A stretch of 64,000 bases of DNA from Achromobacter denitrificans NBRC 15125 (lineage in GTDB: Bacteria; Pseudomonadota; Gammaproteobacteria; Burkholderiales; Burkholderiaceae_B). The stretch covers positions 88,392-152,391 of the forward strand of contig NZ_BCTQ01000014.1 of assembly GCF_001571365.1 (NCBI RefSeq), given 5' to 3'. The position numbers and the translations under genes were made by a program. The notes beneath the pieces were generated by a model, which had not been told where the DNA came from, did no database searches, and worked only from the letters and a program-made list of their open reading frames with translations. Each line of letters begins with the position of its first letter. The stretch's first letter is position 1. Shown piece after piece: positions 23,923 through 33,169 of the stretch.

Positions 23923-24837
23923 ATGCAGCCGATCACGCCCGAATTGCTCATCCTGGTGGACGCGATCGCGCGCCATGGCAGTTTCGCCAAGGCGGCGCGC
24001 GAACTGAACAAGGTGCCCTCCGCCGTGACCTATGCGATCCGCAAGCTGGAAGACGGGCTGGACGTGCTGCTGTTCGACCGCTCGGGCCACCGGGCCGTGC
24101 TGACGCCGGCCGGCGAAACCCTGCTCAAGGATGGCCGCCACGTGCTGCAATCGCTGGACGACCTGGCCTGCCGGGTCAAGCGCATCGCCACGGGCTGGGA
24201 GGTGGAGCTGCGCATCGCGGTGAGCGCGGTGCTGCCCTGGCGGCCGCTGTACGACCTGGTCGAAGAGTTCCAGGCGCTGGGCAGCGCAACCACCCTGCGC
24301 TTTTCGACCGAAGTGCTGAGCGGCACCTGGGATGCGCTGACCTCGAACCGCGCCGACCTGGTGATCGGCGCGGGCGCCGCGGGCGAGCCGACCGGCCCCT
24401 ACCGGTCGCAGACCATGGGCCAGGCGCAATTCGGCTTCTGCGTGGCGGCGCACCATCCGCTGGCGTCGGCGCCGCAACCCTTGAGCCGGGCCGACATCAC
24501 GCGCTATTGCGCGGTAGTGGTGGCCGATACCTCGCGCAACCTGCCGCCGCAATCACGCGGCATCCTGGCCGAGCAGCCGACGCTGGTGATGCCGACGATG
24601 CAGGCCAAGATCGAGGCGCAGATCCGTGGATTGGGTTGCGGATACCTGCCGCTGACGCTGGCGGCGCCCTATCTGGCGCAGGGCGTGCTCGTGATCTGCG
24701 ATACCGACGAGGGCATGTCGCTGACCGAGCACGTGGCGTATGCGTGGCGGGCGGAGGCGCCGGGAGAGGCGCTGAAGTGGTGGCTGCAGAAGCTGAAGTC
24801 GCCGCGCTTGTGCGAAGGGCTGCTCGGCATGGGGTGA
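23923..24837 (+). CDS. LysR-family transcriptional regulator
   Basis: 304 residues. The HTH spans residues about 5-62 (PELLILVDAIARHGSFAKAA then RELNKVPSAVTYAIRKLEDG). The effector domain has RIAVSAVLPWRPLYDLVEEF and later GLGCGYLPLTLA. It resembles YhaJ/DsdC-like regulators placed next to pirin genes in proteobacteria, where they respond to quinone-like or aromatic compounds. That functional link is family knowledge applied by inference. It is divergent from the short pirin and sits beside a perfect operator palindrome. Confidence 0.92.
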   Translation: MQPITPELLILVDAIARHGSFAKAARELNKVPSAVTYAIRKLEDGLDVLLFDRSGHRAVLTPAGETLLKDGRHVLQSLDDLACRVKRIATGWEVELRIAVSAVLPWRPLYDLVEEFQALGSATTLRFSTEVLSGTWDALTSNRADLVIGAGAAGEPTGPYRSQTMGQAQFGFCVAAHHPLASAPQPLSRADITRYCAVVVADTSRNLPPQSRGILAEQPTLVMPTMQAKIEAQIRGLGCGYLPLTLAAPYLAQGVLVICDTDEGMSLTEHVAYAWRAEAPGEALKWWLQKLKSPRLCEGLLGMG

Positions 24838-24898
24838 GCGCAAGCCTTGCGAGGCGCGGGCGGCAAAGCGCCGCCCGCGGGTTTCACGGCGACGCGCC

Positions 24899-26389
24899 CT
24901 ACTCGTCTTCGATGCCCAGCTCGCGCAGCTTGCGCGTGATGGTGTTGCGGCCGATGCCCAGGCGCGAGGCCGCTTCCACGCGGCGGCCGCGGCTGGCGTC
25001 CAGCGCGCTTTGCAGCAGGATCTTCTCGAACTGGCGCGTCAGCGTGGCCATGACGGCGGGCTCGCCGCGCTCCAGCCGGTACTGGGCGTCGCGCAGCAGC
25101 GAATCCTGCCAGTTGCGCGGCGCGCCCTCGTCGGCCGGCGCGGCGGCCGGCAGCACGGTGCCCACGCCCGCGATCGGCGCGGCCGGACGCGGCGCGGGGA
25201 TCGCGTGCTGCTGATGCTCCATGGCGCGGATCTCCGGCGGCAGATCCGCCGGCTCCACCGTCTGGCCCGGCGCCATCACCGTGAGCCAGTGGCAGAAATT
25301 CTCCAGTTGGCGCACGTTGCCGGGGAAATCGAACTTGGTCAGCACCGCCAGCGCCTCGGGCGTCAGCCGCTTGACCGGCACACCCAGGGCGCGGGCGCTG
25401 GCGGTCAGGAAATGGCCGGCCAGCGCGGGAATGTCCTCCACGCGCTCGCGCAGCGGCGGCAGGCGCAGCCGGATCACGTTCAGGCGATGGAACAAGTCCT
25501 CGCGGAACAGCCCCTGCTCGACGCGCTGCTCCAGCGGCTGGTGCGTGGCGGCCACGATGCGCACGTCCACCCGCACCGGCTGCGCGCCGCCCACCCGATA
25601 GAAGCTGCCTTCGGCCAGCACGCGCAGCAGCCGCGTCTGGAGCTCGATCGGCATGTCGCCGATTTCGTCCAGGAACAGCGTTCCGCCGTGCGCTTCCTCG
25701 AAACGGCCGCGGCGCAGGGTATTGGCGCCCGTGAAGGCGCCGCGCTCGTGGCCGAAGAGTTCGGCTTCGAGAAGATCGCGCGGAATGGCCGCCGCGTTCA
25801 GCGCCACGAAGGGGCCGCCGGCGCGCACGCCGTGCCCGTGCAGGGCGCGGGCCACCAGTTCCTTGCCGGTCCCGGATTCGCCGGTGATCAGCACGGTGAC
25901 CTTGGATTGCGCCAGCCGGCCGATGGCGCGGAACACTTCCTGCATGGCGGTGGACGAGGACTGCGTCATCATCCAGCGCTCGTTGTTCTGCGCCGACTCG
26001 CCCTGCCCTTCGGGGGTTTCGGGCGGGGTCGATTCCTGCATGGCGCGCTGGATCAGCGCCACCGCCTCGTTCACGTCGAACGGCTTGGCCAGGTAGTCGA
26101 ACGCGCCGCCCTGGAAGGCGGACACGGTGCTGTCCAGGTCGGCGAAGGCCGTCATCACGATCACCGGCAGGCCGGGATGGCGCTCCTTGAGCTGCCGCAG
26201 CAGTTCCAGGCCATTGCCGCCGGGCATGCGGATATCGGACACCAGCGCGACCGGGGTTTCGCGCGACAGCGCCTCCAGCACGTCGGCCGACTGGGAAAAA
26301 CTGCGGGTGGGGACGCCGGCACGGGCCAGCGCCTTTTCCAGGACCCAGCGGATGGCCTGGTCATCATCGACGATCCATACGGGTTTCAT
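24899..26389 (-). CDS. ntrC: Nitrogen regulation response regulator NtrC
   Basis: 496 residues. Receiver domain at 1-120 with D9-D10 and the phospho-acceptor Asp52. Central AAA+ domain at about 145-380 with Walker A GESGTGKE, the sigma-54 contacting GAFTGA loop and Walker B TLFLDEIGDMP. C-terminal Fis-type HTH (RRVEAASRLGIGRNTITRKL) at about 465-490. It activates sigma-54 promoters when nitrogen is limiting. Its start overlaps the ntrB stop by one base (TGATG), and glnA lies just upstream, giving glnA-ntrB-ntrC in one direction. Two NtrC sites precede glnA, so the operon is under its own control. Confidence 0.97.
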   Translation of the reverse strand: MKPVWIVDDDQAIRWVLEKALARAGVPTRSFSQSADVLEALSRETPVALVSDIRMPGGNGLELLRQLKERHPGLPVIVMTAFADLDSTVSAFQGGAFDYLAKPFDVNEAVALIQRAMQESTPPETPEGQGESAQNNERWMMTQSSSTAMQEVFRAIGRLAQSKVTVLITGESGTGKELVARALHGHGVRAGGPFVALNAAAIPRDLLEAELFGHERGAFTGANTLRRGRFEEAHGGTLFLDEIGDMPIELQTRLLRVLAEGSFYRVGGAQPVRVDVRIVAATHQPLEQRVEQGLFREDLFHRLNVIRLRLPPLRERVEDIPALAGHFLTASARALGVPVKRLTPEALAVLTKFDFPGNVRQLENFCHWLTVMAPGQTVEPADLPPEIRAMEHQQHAIPAPRPAAPIAGVGTVLPAAAPADEGAPRNWQDSLLRDAQYRLERGEPAVMATLTRQFEKILLQSALDASRGRRVEAASRLGIGRNTITRKLRELGIEDE

Positions 26390-27453
26390 CAGTGTGCAGG
26401 CTCCATCGGAAGGACCAGGCGAAACTCGGTGCGCCCCGGTCGGGATTCAAATTCGATGATGCCGCCATGCTGCTGCACGAAGTCCTGCGCCAGGCTCAGG
26501 CCCAGGCCGGTGCCGCCGGCGCGCGCCGTGACCAGCGGATGGAAGATGCGGTCGCGGATGTGGTCCGGCACGCCGGGGCCGTTATCGATGATGGACAGCA
26601 CCAGCGCCAGGCGGTGCTGCTTGTGCGCCAGCATGACCTGCCGCGCCACGCGCGTGCGCAGGGTGACGACACCGGGTTCGGTTTGCGGCCCCTGGGGCCG
26701 GGCGACCAGTTCCTGGGCGGCGTTGCGCGCCACGTTCAGGACGGCCTGCATCAGGCGGGCGGCATCGCCCTTCAGGTCGGGCATCGACGCGTCGTAGTCG
26801 CGCAGCAGCGTGACTTCGTTGCGGAACTCGGCCTGGATCAGCGCGCAGACGCGCTCGCAGATCTCGTGGATATTCACCGGCCGCGCATTCAGCGGGACGC
26901 GTTGCGGGCCGCTCAGGCGGTCCACCAGCGCCTGCAGGCGGTCGGCTTCGGAAATGATGACCTGGGTGTACTCGGCCAGGGCCGCGCTGGGCAGCTCGGC
27001 TTCCAGCAATTGCGCGGCGCCGCGCAGGCCGCCCAGGGGATTCTTGACTTCATGCGCCAGGTTGCGCAACAGCTCGCGGTGCGCCTCGATCTCGTCGACC
27101 AGCCGGTGGTTGCGGTCGGCCAGCACGCGCTGCTCGATTTCGCGCGTTTCGATCAGGACGGGCCAGCGCTGGCCCGTCAGCCCCACCGTCGTCACCGACA
27201 CTTCCACGGATTCCGTGGCGCGGCGCAGGGACGCCAGCTGCCTGACGTCGGCATAGCGGCCGGCGGCGGCGCGGTCGATGGAGGATTGGATGTTTTCCGG
27301 ACTGTCGAACAGCGTCGCGGCGGAGTGCCCGTTCAGTTGCTTGCGCGAGCGGCCGAACAAGTCTTCGGCGGCCGCGTTGGCGTATTCGATATGACCGCGC
27401 TCGTTGACCAGGAAAACGGACGTGGCTAGCAGATCGAGAGCTTCTACATTCAT
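26389..27453 (-). CDS. ntrB: Nitrogen regulation sensor histidine kinase NtrB
   Basis: 354 residues. A PAS domain (residues about 5-110, FLVNERGHIEYANAAAEDLF) is followed by the dimerisation/phospho-acceptor helix with His134 in NLAHEVKNPLGGLRGAAQLL, then the ATPase domain with N-box, DNGPGVPDHI (G1) and GGTGLGLSLA (G2). It is cytoplasmic with no membrane segment, and phosphorylates or dephosphorylates NtrC under the control of PII. It follows glnA by about 178 bp, a gap that contains a short CGCCGG-AAG-CCGGCG hairpin (27497-27511) but no gene. Confidence 0.96.
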   Translation of the reverse strand: MNVEALDLLATSVFLVNERGHIEYANAAAEDLFGRSRKQLNGHSAATLFDSPENIQSSIDRAAAGRYADVRQLASLRRATESVEVSVTTVGLTGQRWPVLIETREIEQRVLADRNHRLVDEIEAHRELLRNLAHEVKNPLGGLRGAAQLLEAELPSAALAEYTQVIISEADRLQALVDRLSGPQRVPLNARPVNIHEICERVCALIQAEFRNEVTLLRDYDASMPDLKGDAARLMQAVLNVARNAAQELVARPQGPQTEPGVVTLRTRVARQVMLAHKQHRLALVLSIIDNGPGVPDHIRDRIFHPLVTARAGGTGLGLSLAQDFVQQHGGIIEFESRPGRTEFRLVLPMEPAH

Positions 27454-27631
27454 TTTTCAACATACCCGAATGTGAGGGGAAAGCGGAGCGCGACGTCGCC
27501 GGAAGCCGGCGCCCTGCCCGCCGGGCCTGGGGCCTGGCGGACAGTTTGTCGATCCGCGGTCTGGCGGTGCGCGTGGTGCGGGCCCTGGTTTCTGCCTACA
27601 TCATCGCGCTCCCCCAGCCACAGCCTCGCGA

Positions 27632-29044
27632 TCAGAGACTGTAGTACATGTCGAACTCGACCGGGTGCGTCGTCATGCGCAGGCGGTTCACATCGGCCAT
27701 CTTCAGGTCGATGTAGGCCGACAGCATGTCGTTGCTGAACACGCCGCCGCGGGTCAGGAACTCGCGGTCGCCGTCCAGGGCTTCCAGGGCCTGTTCCAGC
27801 GAGGAGCAGACGGTCGGGATCTTCGCGTCTTCTTCCGGCGGCAGGTCGTACAGGTTCTTGTCGGCCGGATCGCCCGGGTGGATCTTGTTCTGCACGCCGT
27901 CCAGGCCGGCCATCATCAGGGCCGAGAACGCCAGGTACGGGTTGGCCAGGGGGTCCGGGAAGCGCGCTTCGACGCGGCGGCCCTTCGGGTTGCCGACGTA
28001 CGGAATGCGGATCGAGGCCGAACGGTTGCGGGCCGAGTAGGCCAGCTTGACCGGGGCTTCGTAGTGCGGGACCAGGCGCTTGTACGAGTTGGTGCCGGGG
28101 TTGGTGATGGCGTTCAGCGCGCGGGCGTGCTTGATGATGCCGCCGATGTAGTACAGCGCGAATTCCGACAGGCCGGCGTAGCCGTTGCCCGCGAACAGGT
28201 TCTGGCCGTCCTTCCAGATCGACTGGTGCACGTGCATGCCCGAGCCGTTGTCGCCGACGATGGGCTTGGGCATGAAGGTGGCGGTCTTGCCGTAGGCGTG
28301 GGCCACGTTGTGAATGATGTACTTGGTGATCTGCGTCCAGTCGGCGCGCTGCACCAGCGTGCTGAACTTGGTGCCGATTTCGAGCTGGCCGGCGCCGGCC
28401 ACTTCATGGTGGTGCACTTCGACCGGCACGCCCATCTGTTCCATCAGCAGGCACATTTCCGAACGCATGTCCTGGAAGGAATCGACCGGGGGCACGGGGA
28501 AGTAGCCGCCCTTCACGGCGGGGCGATGGCCGGTGTTGCCGCCTTCGAAATCCAGGCCGGTGGACCAGGAGGCCTCTTCCGACTTGATCTTGACGAAGGT
28601 GCCCGACATGTCGGTGTTCCAGCTCACGCCGTCGAACACGAAGAATTCGGGTTCCGGACCGAAGTAGGCGGTGTCGCCCAGGCCGGAGGACTTGAGGTAG
28701 GCTTCGGCGCGCTTGGCCAGCGAGCGCGGGTCGCGGTCATAGCCCTTCAGGTCGGAGGGTTCGACGACGTCGCACGACAGGATCAGGGTCGGTTCTTCGC
28801 GGAACGGATCCAGGTTGCCGGTCGAGCAGTCGGGGATGAGGAGCATGTCGGACGCTTCGATGCCCTTCCAGCCCGGGATCGAGGAGCCGTCGAAAGCCTG
28901 GCCGCTTTCCAGCTTGTCTTCGTCGATCTGGCTGGTGGGCACGGACACGTGGTGCTCACGGCCAACCGTATCGGTGAAGCGGAAATCCACGAATTTGACT
29001 TCGTTGTCGGCGATCTGTTTCAGGACGTCTTTCGGGCTTGCCAT
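27632..29044 (-). CDS. glnA: Glutamine synthetase type I
   Basis: 470 residues from the ATG at 29044 ([20 protein letters not shown]), the standard length for GSI-beta. A further in-frame opening upstream would translate across the promoter and is rejected. The enzyme condenses glutamate and NH3 using ATP. Active-site segments GSGMHVHQS, the NRSASIRIP and [12 protein letters not shown] regions and the adenylylation site Tyr399 in NLYDLPPEE are present, so control by GlnE is expected. Upstream lie a perfect -24/-12 promoter and two NtrC sites. Confidence 0.98.
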   Translation of the reverse strand: MASPKDVLKQIADNEVKFVDFRFTDTVGREHHVSVPTSQIDEDKLESGQAFDGSSIPGWKGIEASDMLLIPDCSTGNLDPFREEPTLILSCDVVEPSDLKGYDRDPRSLAKRAEAYLKSSGLGDTAYFGPEPEFFVFDGVSWNTDMSGTFVKIKSEEASWSTGLDFEGGNTGHRPAVKGGYFPVPPVDSFQDMRSEMCLLMEQMGVPVEVHHHEVAGAGQLEIGTKFSTLVQRADWTQITKYIIHNVAHAYGKTATFMPKPIVGDNGSGMHVHQSIWKDGQNLFAGNGYAGLSEFALYYIGGIIKHARALNAITNPGTNSYKRLVPHYEAPVKLAYSARNRSASIRIPYVGNPKGRRVEARFPDPLANPYLAFSALMMAGLDGVQNKIHPGDPADKNLYDLPPEEDAKIPTVCSSLEQALEALDGDREFLTRGGVFSNDMLSAYIDLKMADVNRLRMTTHPVEFDMYYSL

Positions 29045-29105
29045 GTCATCTCCATTAGATAAAAAGGTCGAGGGCCTTGCCCGTCGACTGGCATAAACCA
29101 AGGAA

Positions 29106-29120
29106 GCAATATGCGTGCCA
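29106..29120 (-). promoter_or_regulatory. Sigma-54 promoter of glnA
   Basis: On the minus strand TGGCAC-GCATA-TTGC is an exact match to the -24/-12 consensus TGGCAC-N5-TTGC. Transcription would begin about 50 bases before the glnA start codon. Confidence 0.92.
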
Positions 29121-29172
29121 GGTTTTCCTCCGGGTTTCCCGGAGGGTGGCTTGGGGCTCAGGGGAAAATGTA

Positions 29173-29187
29173 GCACCATATTGGTGC
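29173..29187. promoter_or_regulatory. NtrC enhancer site 1 of glnA
   Basis: GCACC-ATATT-GGTGC is a perfect inverted repeat matching the NtrC consensus GCACC-N5-GGTGC. Its centre is about 70 bp upstream of the -12 element. Confidence 0.9.
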
Positions 29188-29205
29188 AAAGCATGGGGCA
29201 TGATT

Positions 29206-29220
29206 GCCCCATCGTGGTGC
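29206..29220. promoter_or_regulatory. NtrC enhancer site 2 of glnA
   Basis: GCCCC-ATCGT-GGTGC matches the NtrC consensus with one mismatch. Its centre is 33 bp (three helical turns) from site 1, the usual arrangement for cooperative binding. A further palindrome ATGGGGCA-TGAT-TGCCCCAT (29193-29212) overlaps it. Confidence 0.8.
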
Positions 29221-29227
29221 GAAAACG

Positions 29228-30451
29228 CTACAGGAACATTTCCTGCAGGTCATTGAGGAAGCGCCAGCCCAGGGGCGTCGCCCGCAGGCGGGTCGGATCG
29301 GCGTCCAGCAGGCCCCGTTTCGAGGCTGCCTCCAATTGGTGCGCGATAACGGCCAGCGACAAGCCGGTGCGCTCGTCGAAGGTCGAGGAAGCCACCCCGT
29401 CCTTCAGGCGCAGCGCGTTCAGCATGAATTCGAACGGCAGTTCATCCGGGCCGACCTGCCGGCTTTCCGCGATATGGCTGCCGTCGCGCGCCATCGCGGC
29501 CTGCATCCAGGAGTCCGGGCCGCGCAGCCGCGCTTCGCGCACGATGCGGTCGTGGAAGGACAGCTTGCCGTGGGCGCCCGGGCCGATGCCCAGGTAATCG
29601 CCGAACTCCCAGTAATTCAGATTGTGCCGGCAGCGGGCGCCGGGCCGGGCATAGGCCGACACCTCGTAGCGCGCCAGGCCCGCCGCGGCCAGTTCCCCCT
29701 CCACCGCTTCCTGCATGGCGGCGCTGGTGTCGTCGTCCGGCAGGTCTTCGGGCGGGAATTTGGCGAAGACAGTGTTGGGTTCCATGGTCAGGTGGTAGAG
29801 CGACAGATGCTCGGTGCCGAACGCCACGGCCTGGCGCAGATCGGCCACACAGGCGTCCAGCGTCTGGCCCGGCAGCGCGAACATCACGTCCAGGTTCACG
29901 CGCGGCACGGCGCGCTGCGCCATTTCGATGGCCGCCCGCGCCTGGGCCGAATCATGGATGCGGCCCAGCTTTTTCAGCTGGGCATCGTCGAAGCTCTGGA
30001 TGCCCAGCGAGAATCGCGTGACGCCGCTGGCGGCGTAGTCCCGGAAGCGGCCGGCCTCGGCCGTGCCCGGGTTCGCTTCCATGGTGATCTCGGCGTCGGG
30101 CCAGAGGTTCAGGTAGGCGCGCAGCATGGCCAGCAGCTCGTCCAACCCGGCCGACGACAGCAGGCTGGGCGTGCCGCCGCCGATGAAGACGGACACCACC
30201 TGCCGCCCCCAGATGGAAGGCAGGGCCTGCTCCAGGTCGCTGCGCAGCGCGTCCAGGTAGGCGCGCTCGGGGATGCCTTCCCCGGGCGCGGCGTGTGAAT
30301 TGAAATCGCAGTACGGGCATTTGCGCACGCACCACGGCACGTGCACGTAGATCGACAGCGGCGGCAGGCTGCTCAGCGTGGCGCCGGCCGGCGGTTTCGG
30401 GCGCGACGACGGCGCGCCCATGTCGTTGCGGATGGGAATGATGATGGACAT
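29228..30451 (-). CDS. hemW: Radical SAM heme chaperone HemW
   Basis: 407 residues with the radical SAM cluster motif C41-VRK-C45-PY-C48 in the HemW form HVPWCVRKCPYCDF, followed by IGGGTPS, GIQSFDD and the C-terminal HemW region with NLNYWEFGDYLGIGPGAHG. It was long annotated as oxygen-independent coproporphyrinogen III oxidase, but this shorter group lacks the HemN N-terminal extension and works as a heme chaperone. It follows rdgB closely, and its stop is eight bp from the NtrC site upstream of glnA. The first ten codons may be extra, since MGAPSS at residue 11 is an alternative start. Confidence 0.93.
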   Translation of the reverse strand: MSIIIPIRNDMGAPSSRPKPPAGATLSSLPPLSIYVHVPWCVRKCPYCDFNSHAAPGEGIPERAYLDALRSDLEQALPSIWGRQVVSVFIGGGTPSLLSSAGLDELLAMLRAYLNLWPDAEITMEANPGTAEAGRFRDYAASGVTRFSLGIQSFDDAQLKKLGRIHDSAQARAAIEMAQRAVPRVNLDVMFALPGQTLDACVADLRQAVAFGTEHLSLYHLTMEPNTVFAKFPPEDLPDDDTSAAMQEAVEGELAAAGLARYEVSAYARPGARCRHNLNYWEFGDYLGIGPGAHGKLSFHDRIVREARLRGPDSWMQAAMARDGSHIAESRQVGPDELPFEFMLNALRLKDGVASSTFDERTGLSLAVIAHQLEAASKRGLLDADPTRLRATPLGWRFLNDLQEMFL

Positions 30452-30488
30452 GCGTGATTCCTGGACCTGGCGCCGCGCGGCGCCCTCG

Positions 30489-31112
30489 TCAAGCCTGGCT
30501 CAGCTTGCCGAGCAGTTCGCGCAGCGCGCGGGCGCGATGGCTGACCCGGTTCTTTTCCTCGGGTTCGAGGGACGCGGCGGTCAGGGCCATGTCGGGCAGG
30601 TAGAAATGCGGATCGTAGCCAAAGCCGTTGGCGCCTTCGGGCTGGTCGATGATCTCGCCATGCCACAGGCCCTCCCCGATGAGCGGCCGGGGATCGTTTT
30701 CCGAACGCACCAGGGCCAGCACCGCCACGTACCAGGCGCTGCGGTCGGCCACGCCGGCCAGGCGGCTCACCAACAGCGCATTGTTGGCCTGGTCGGACTT
30801 TTCGCCGCCGTTCATCTGGGCATAGCGCGCCGAATACACGCCCGGGCCGCCGTCCAGCGCGGCCACGCACAGGCCGGAATCGTCGGCCAGCGCCGGCAGG
30901 CCGGTCAGGCGGCTGGCGTGGCGGGCCTTGGCCAGCGCGTTTTCGACGAACGTAACGTGCGGCTCTTCGGCTTCGGGCACGCCCAGCTCGCCCTGGGGCA
31001 CCAGTTCGATGCCCAGGGGCGCGAACAGGGCCGAGAATTCGCGCAGCTTGCCGGCGTTGTTGGACGCCAGCACGACGCGGCGCAGGGAATCGGGAATCTT
31101 GGGAGAAGTCAT
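30489..31112 (-). CDS. rdgB: dITP/XTP pyrophosphatase (RdgB/HAM1 family)
   Basis: 207 residues from the ATG at 31112; a longer frame upstream has no family similarity. The HAM1 hallmarks are VLASNNAGKLREF at the N-terminus, FVENALAKARHAS, the catalytic ADDSGLCV with the general base Asp, and GFGYDPHFYLP plus SHRARAL at the C-terminus. It hydrolyses deaminated purine triphosphates to monophosphates and so cleans the nucleotide pool. It is the first gene of a minus-strand run rdgB, hemW, and then glnA. Confidence 0.96.
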   Translation of the reverse strand: MTSPKIPDSLRRVVLASNNAGKLREFSALFAPLGIELVPQGELGVPEAEEPHVTFVENALAKARHASRLTGLPALADDSGLCVAALDGGPGVYSARYAQMNGGEKSDQANNALLVSRLAGVADRSAWYVAVLALVRSENDPRPLIGEGLWHGEIIDQPEGANGFGYDPHFYLPDMALTAASLEPEEKNRVSHRARALRELLGKLSQA

Positions 31113-31198
31113 GGGCAAATTGTATAGGCGGCGGCCCGCAAGCGCCGCCCGCGCGCCCAATACCCCTCCCGCCCGGCGGGACAAGATGGAAATCGTTG

Positions 31199-31227
31199 TT
31201 GACAGGCGTATGGCGTCGGCTGAATAT
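31199..31227 (+). promoter_or_regulatory. Candidate sigma-70 promoter for the EAL-GGDEF gene
   Basis: A perfect -35 TTGACA (31199-31204), a 17-bp spacer and a weak -10 GAATAT (31222-31227), ending 88 bp before the ATG at 31316. Confidence 0.45.
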
Positions 31228-31315
31228 GACGCGCCAGTCGTCGGCGCAACAACGCAGACATATTTTGTTGTCAATATGGCCAACTTGTCACTGATCGTAT
31301 CTGAACGCACCGGCG

Positions 31316-33169
31316 ATGGATCCCATTCACGCTTTGCCCCGGCCGGCTTCGGCCCGCGCGCCCACCTCCAACCGGGACCGCGCGTCCACGCACGTGAACC
31401 TCGCCGGAATCCTCCGCGAACGGTTGCTGCGCCCGCGATTCCAACCCGTCGTCGACCTGTCCCATAGCCGCGTCTACGGCCATGAGAGCCTGATCCGCGG
31501 GCCGGCGGACACCGCCCTGCACTTCCCCGACGCCCTCTTCGCCGAAGCCCGCCGCCAGGGCCTGCATCCGCAGCTGGAACTGGCCAGTTTCCGCGCCGGC
31601 GCCCAGGGCTTCCAGCGGCACGACGCCGCCGGCATGCTGTTCCTGAACCTGTCCGGCTCGGCGCTGATCCATTACTGGACCCTCTGGGGCGAGGAAATGC
31701 CCCAGCGGCTGCTGAAAGACTGCGATCTCGCGCCGTCCAGCATCATCGTGGAATTGACCGAGCAGGACCCGCTCTCGGAACACATGGACGAAGTGGCCAG
31801 CGCCTTCGCCTGCCTGCGCGAGCATGGCATGCGCGTGGCGCTGGACGACTACGGCGTGGGCAATTCCAATCTCCAGCTCTGGGCCGAGATGCAGCCCGAC
31901 CTGGTCAAGATCGACCGCTATTTCTTCGACGGCATCGGCCAGGACGAGCGCAAGCAGAACATGGTGCGCGCCATCCTGAAGGTAGCGCAGCATCTGGGCA
32001 CCGCGGTCGTGGCCGAGGGCATCGAAACCGCCGAGGACCTCGCCGTGGTCCGCGAACTGGACATACGCTACGCCCAGGGCTGGTTCCTGGGACGGCCCGA
32101 CGAAACCCTGCTGACCGAACTGGCGCCGCCCCTGCGCGATTCGCTGCGGCAGCGGACCCAGGCGGCCGCGCCGCAGCGCTCCGCCGGCGGCACCGCGGCC
32201 AGCCTGCGCGTCCAGGCGCCGGCCGCCCTGCTGTCCGAGCACACCAACGACGACGTGCACCGCCTGTTCATCGAGCACAAGGACATGCATGCCGTGGCGG
32301 TGGTGGACGCGGACAACCGCCCGGTCGGCATCATCAACCGGCGCGACTTCCTGGAGCACTACGCCCAGCGCTACACGCGCGACCTGTTCGGGCGCGACGC
32401 CTGTTCGACCTTCATGAACGCCCAGCCGGTGCTGGTGGACCTGAACGTGTCCATCGACCAATTGAGCCACGTGCTGATCTCCGAGGACCAGCGCTACCTG
32501 ATGGACGGCCTCATCATCACCCGCGACGGCCGCTACGACGGCCTGGCCACCGGCGAAACCCTGGTGCGTTCGGTGACCGAGATGCGGATCGAGGCGGCGC
32601 GCTACGCCAACCCGCTCACCTCGCTGCCCGGCAACATCCCCATCAGCCGCCATATCGCCACCCTGCTAGACGACGCGGACGACTTCACGATCTGCTACGG
32701 CGACCTGAACAATTTCAAGCCCTTCAACGACGTCTACGGCTACTGGCGCGGCGACGACATGATCATGCTGACCGCCGAGGTCATCAAACGCCACTGCGAC
32801 CCGCAGCGGGACTTCGTGGGCCATGTGGGCGGAGACGATTTCGTGGTGCTGCTGCGCAGCCCGGACTGGATGGACCGCGCCCGCCGCATCATCGCGGAAT
32901 TCAACGAGCGCGCCATGGACCTGTACGACGACGCGGGGCGCCGCAATGGCGGGATCGAGGCCGAGGACCGCTACGGCGTGCCCCGCTTCTTCCCGTTCGT
33001 GACGCTGGGAGTGGGCGCCCTCACCGTCACGCCCTCCCTATGCGAGCGCATCCGCCCGGAGGACATCGCCTCGGCCGCCGCCCACGTCAAGCACAAGGTC
33101 AAGCACGGGAACCTGTCTCTGGTGACCGAGCGCTACGCCGGCGCCCCCCTGCCGCAACTCGACAGCTGA
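31316..33169 (+). CDS. EAL-CBS-GGDEF cyclic-di-GMP signalling protein
   Basis: 617 residues with an unusual order. An EAL phosphodiesterase domain (about 30-270) comes first and has its catalytic set intact: E57 in ESL, N111, E146, D177-D178, K198, E234 and Q254. A CBS pair spans about 300-420 ([18 protein letters not shown]). A GGDEF domain follows (about 430-600) with [17 protein letters not shown] and GGDDF at 505-509 in place of GG(D/E)EF. No membrane or periplasmic sensor is seen, so input probably comes through the CBS domains (adenine nucleotides in other proteins). It is probably a c-di-GMP phosphodiesterase; activity of the GGDDF half is uncertain. Its last 132 bases overlap the convergent chemoreceptor gene. 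Confidence 0.93.
   Translation: MDPIHALPRPASARAPTSNRDRASTHVNLAGILRERLLRPRFQPVVDLSHSRVYGHESLIRGPADTALHFPDALFAEARRQGLHPQLELASFRAGAQGFQRHDAAGMLFLNLSGSALIHYWTLWGEEMPQRLLKDCDLAPSSIIVELTEQDPLSEHMDEVASAFACLREHGMRVALDDYGVGNSNLQLWAEMQPDLVKIDRYFFDGIGQDERKQNMVRAILKVAQHLGTAVVAEGIETAEDLAVVRELDIRYAQGWFLGRPDETLLTELAPPLRDSLRQRTQAAAPQRSAGGTAASLRVQAPAALLSEHTNDDVHRLFIEHKDMHAVAVVDADNRPVGIINRRDFLEHYAQRYTRDLFGRDACSTFMNAQPVLVDLNVSIDQLSHVLISEDQRYLMDGLIITRDGRYDGLATGETLVRSVTEMRIEAARYANPLTSLPGNIPISRHIATLLDDADDFTICYGDLNNFKPFNDVYGYWRGDDMIMLTAEVIKRHCDPQRDFVGHVGGDDFVVLLRSPDWMDRARRIIAEFNERAMDLYDDAGRRNGGIEAEDRYGVPRFFPFVTLGVGALTVTPSLCERIRPEDIASAAAHVKHKVKHGNLSLVTERYAGAPLPQLDS

Noticed and set aside
27454..27631. glnA-ntrB gap examined for a separate ntrB promoter
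   Set aside because: Only a short CGCCGG hairpin was seen. No convincing -24/-12 or -35/-10 element was found.
29045..29212. In-frame upstream extension of glnA
   Set aside because: It would translate through the sigma-54 promoter and NtrC site, and it is absent from the family. The ATG at 29044 gives the exact family length.
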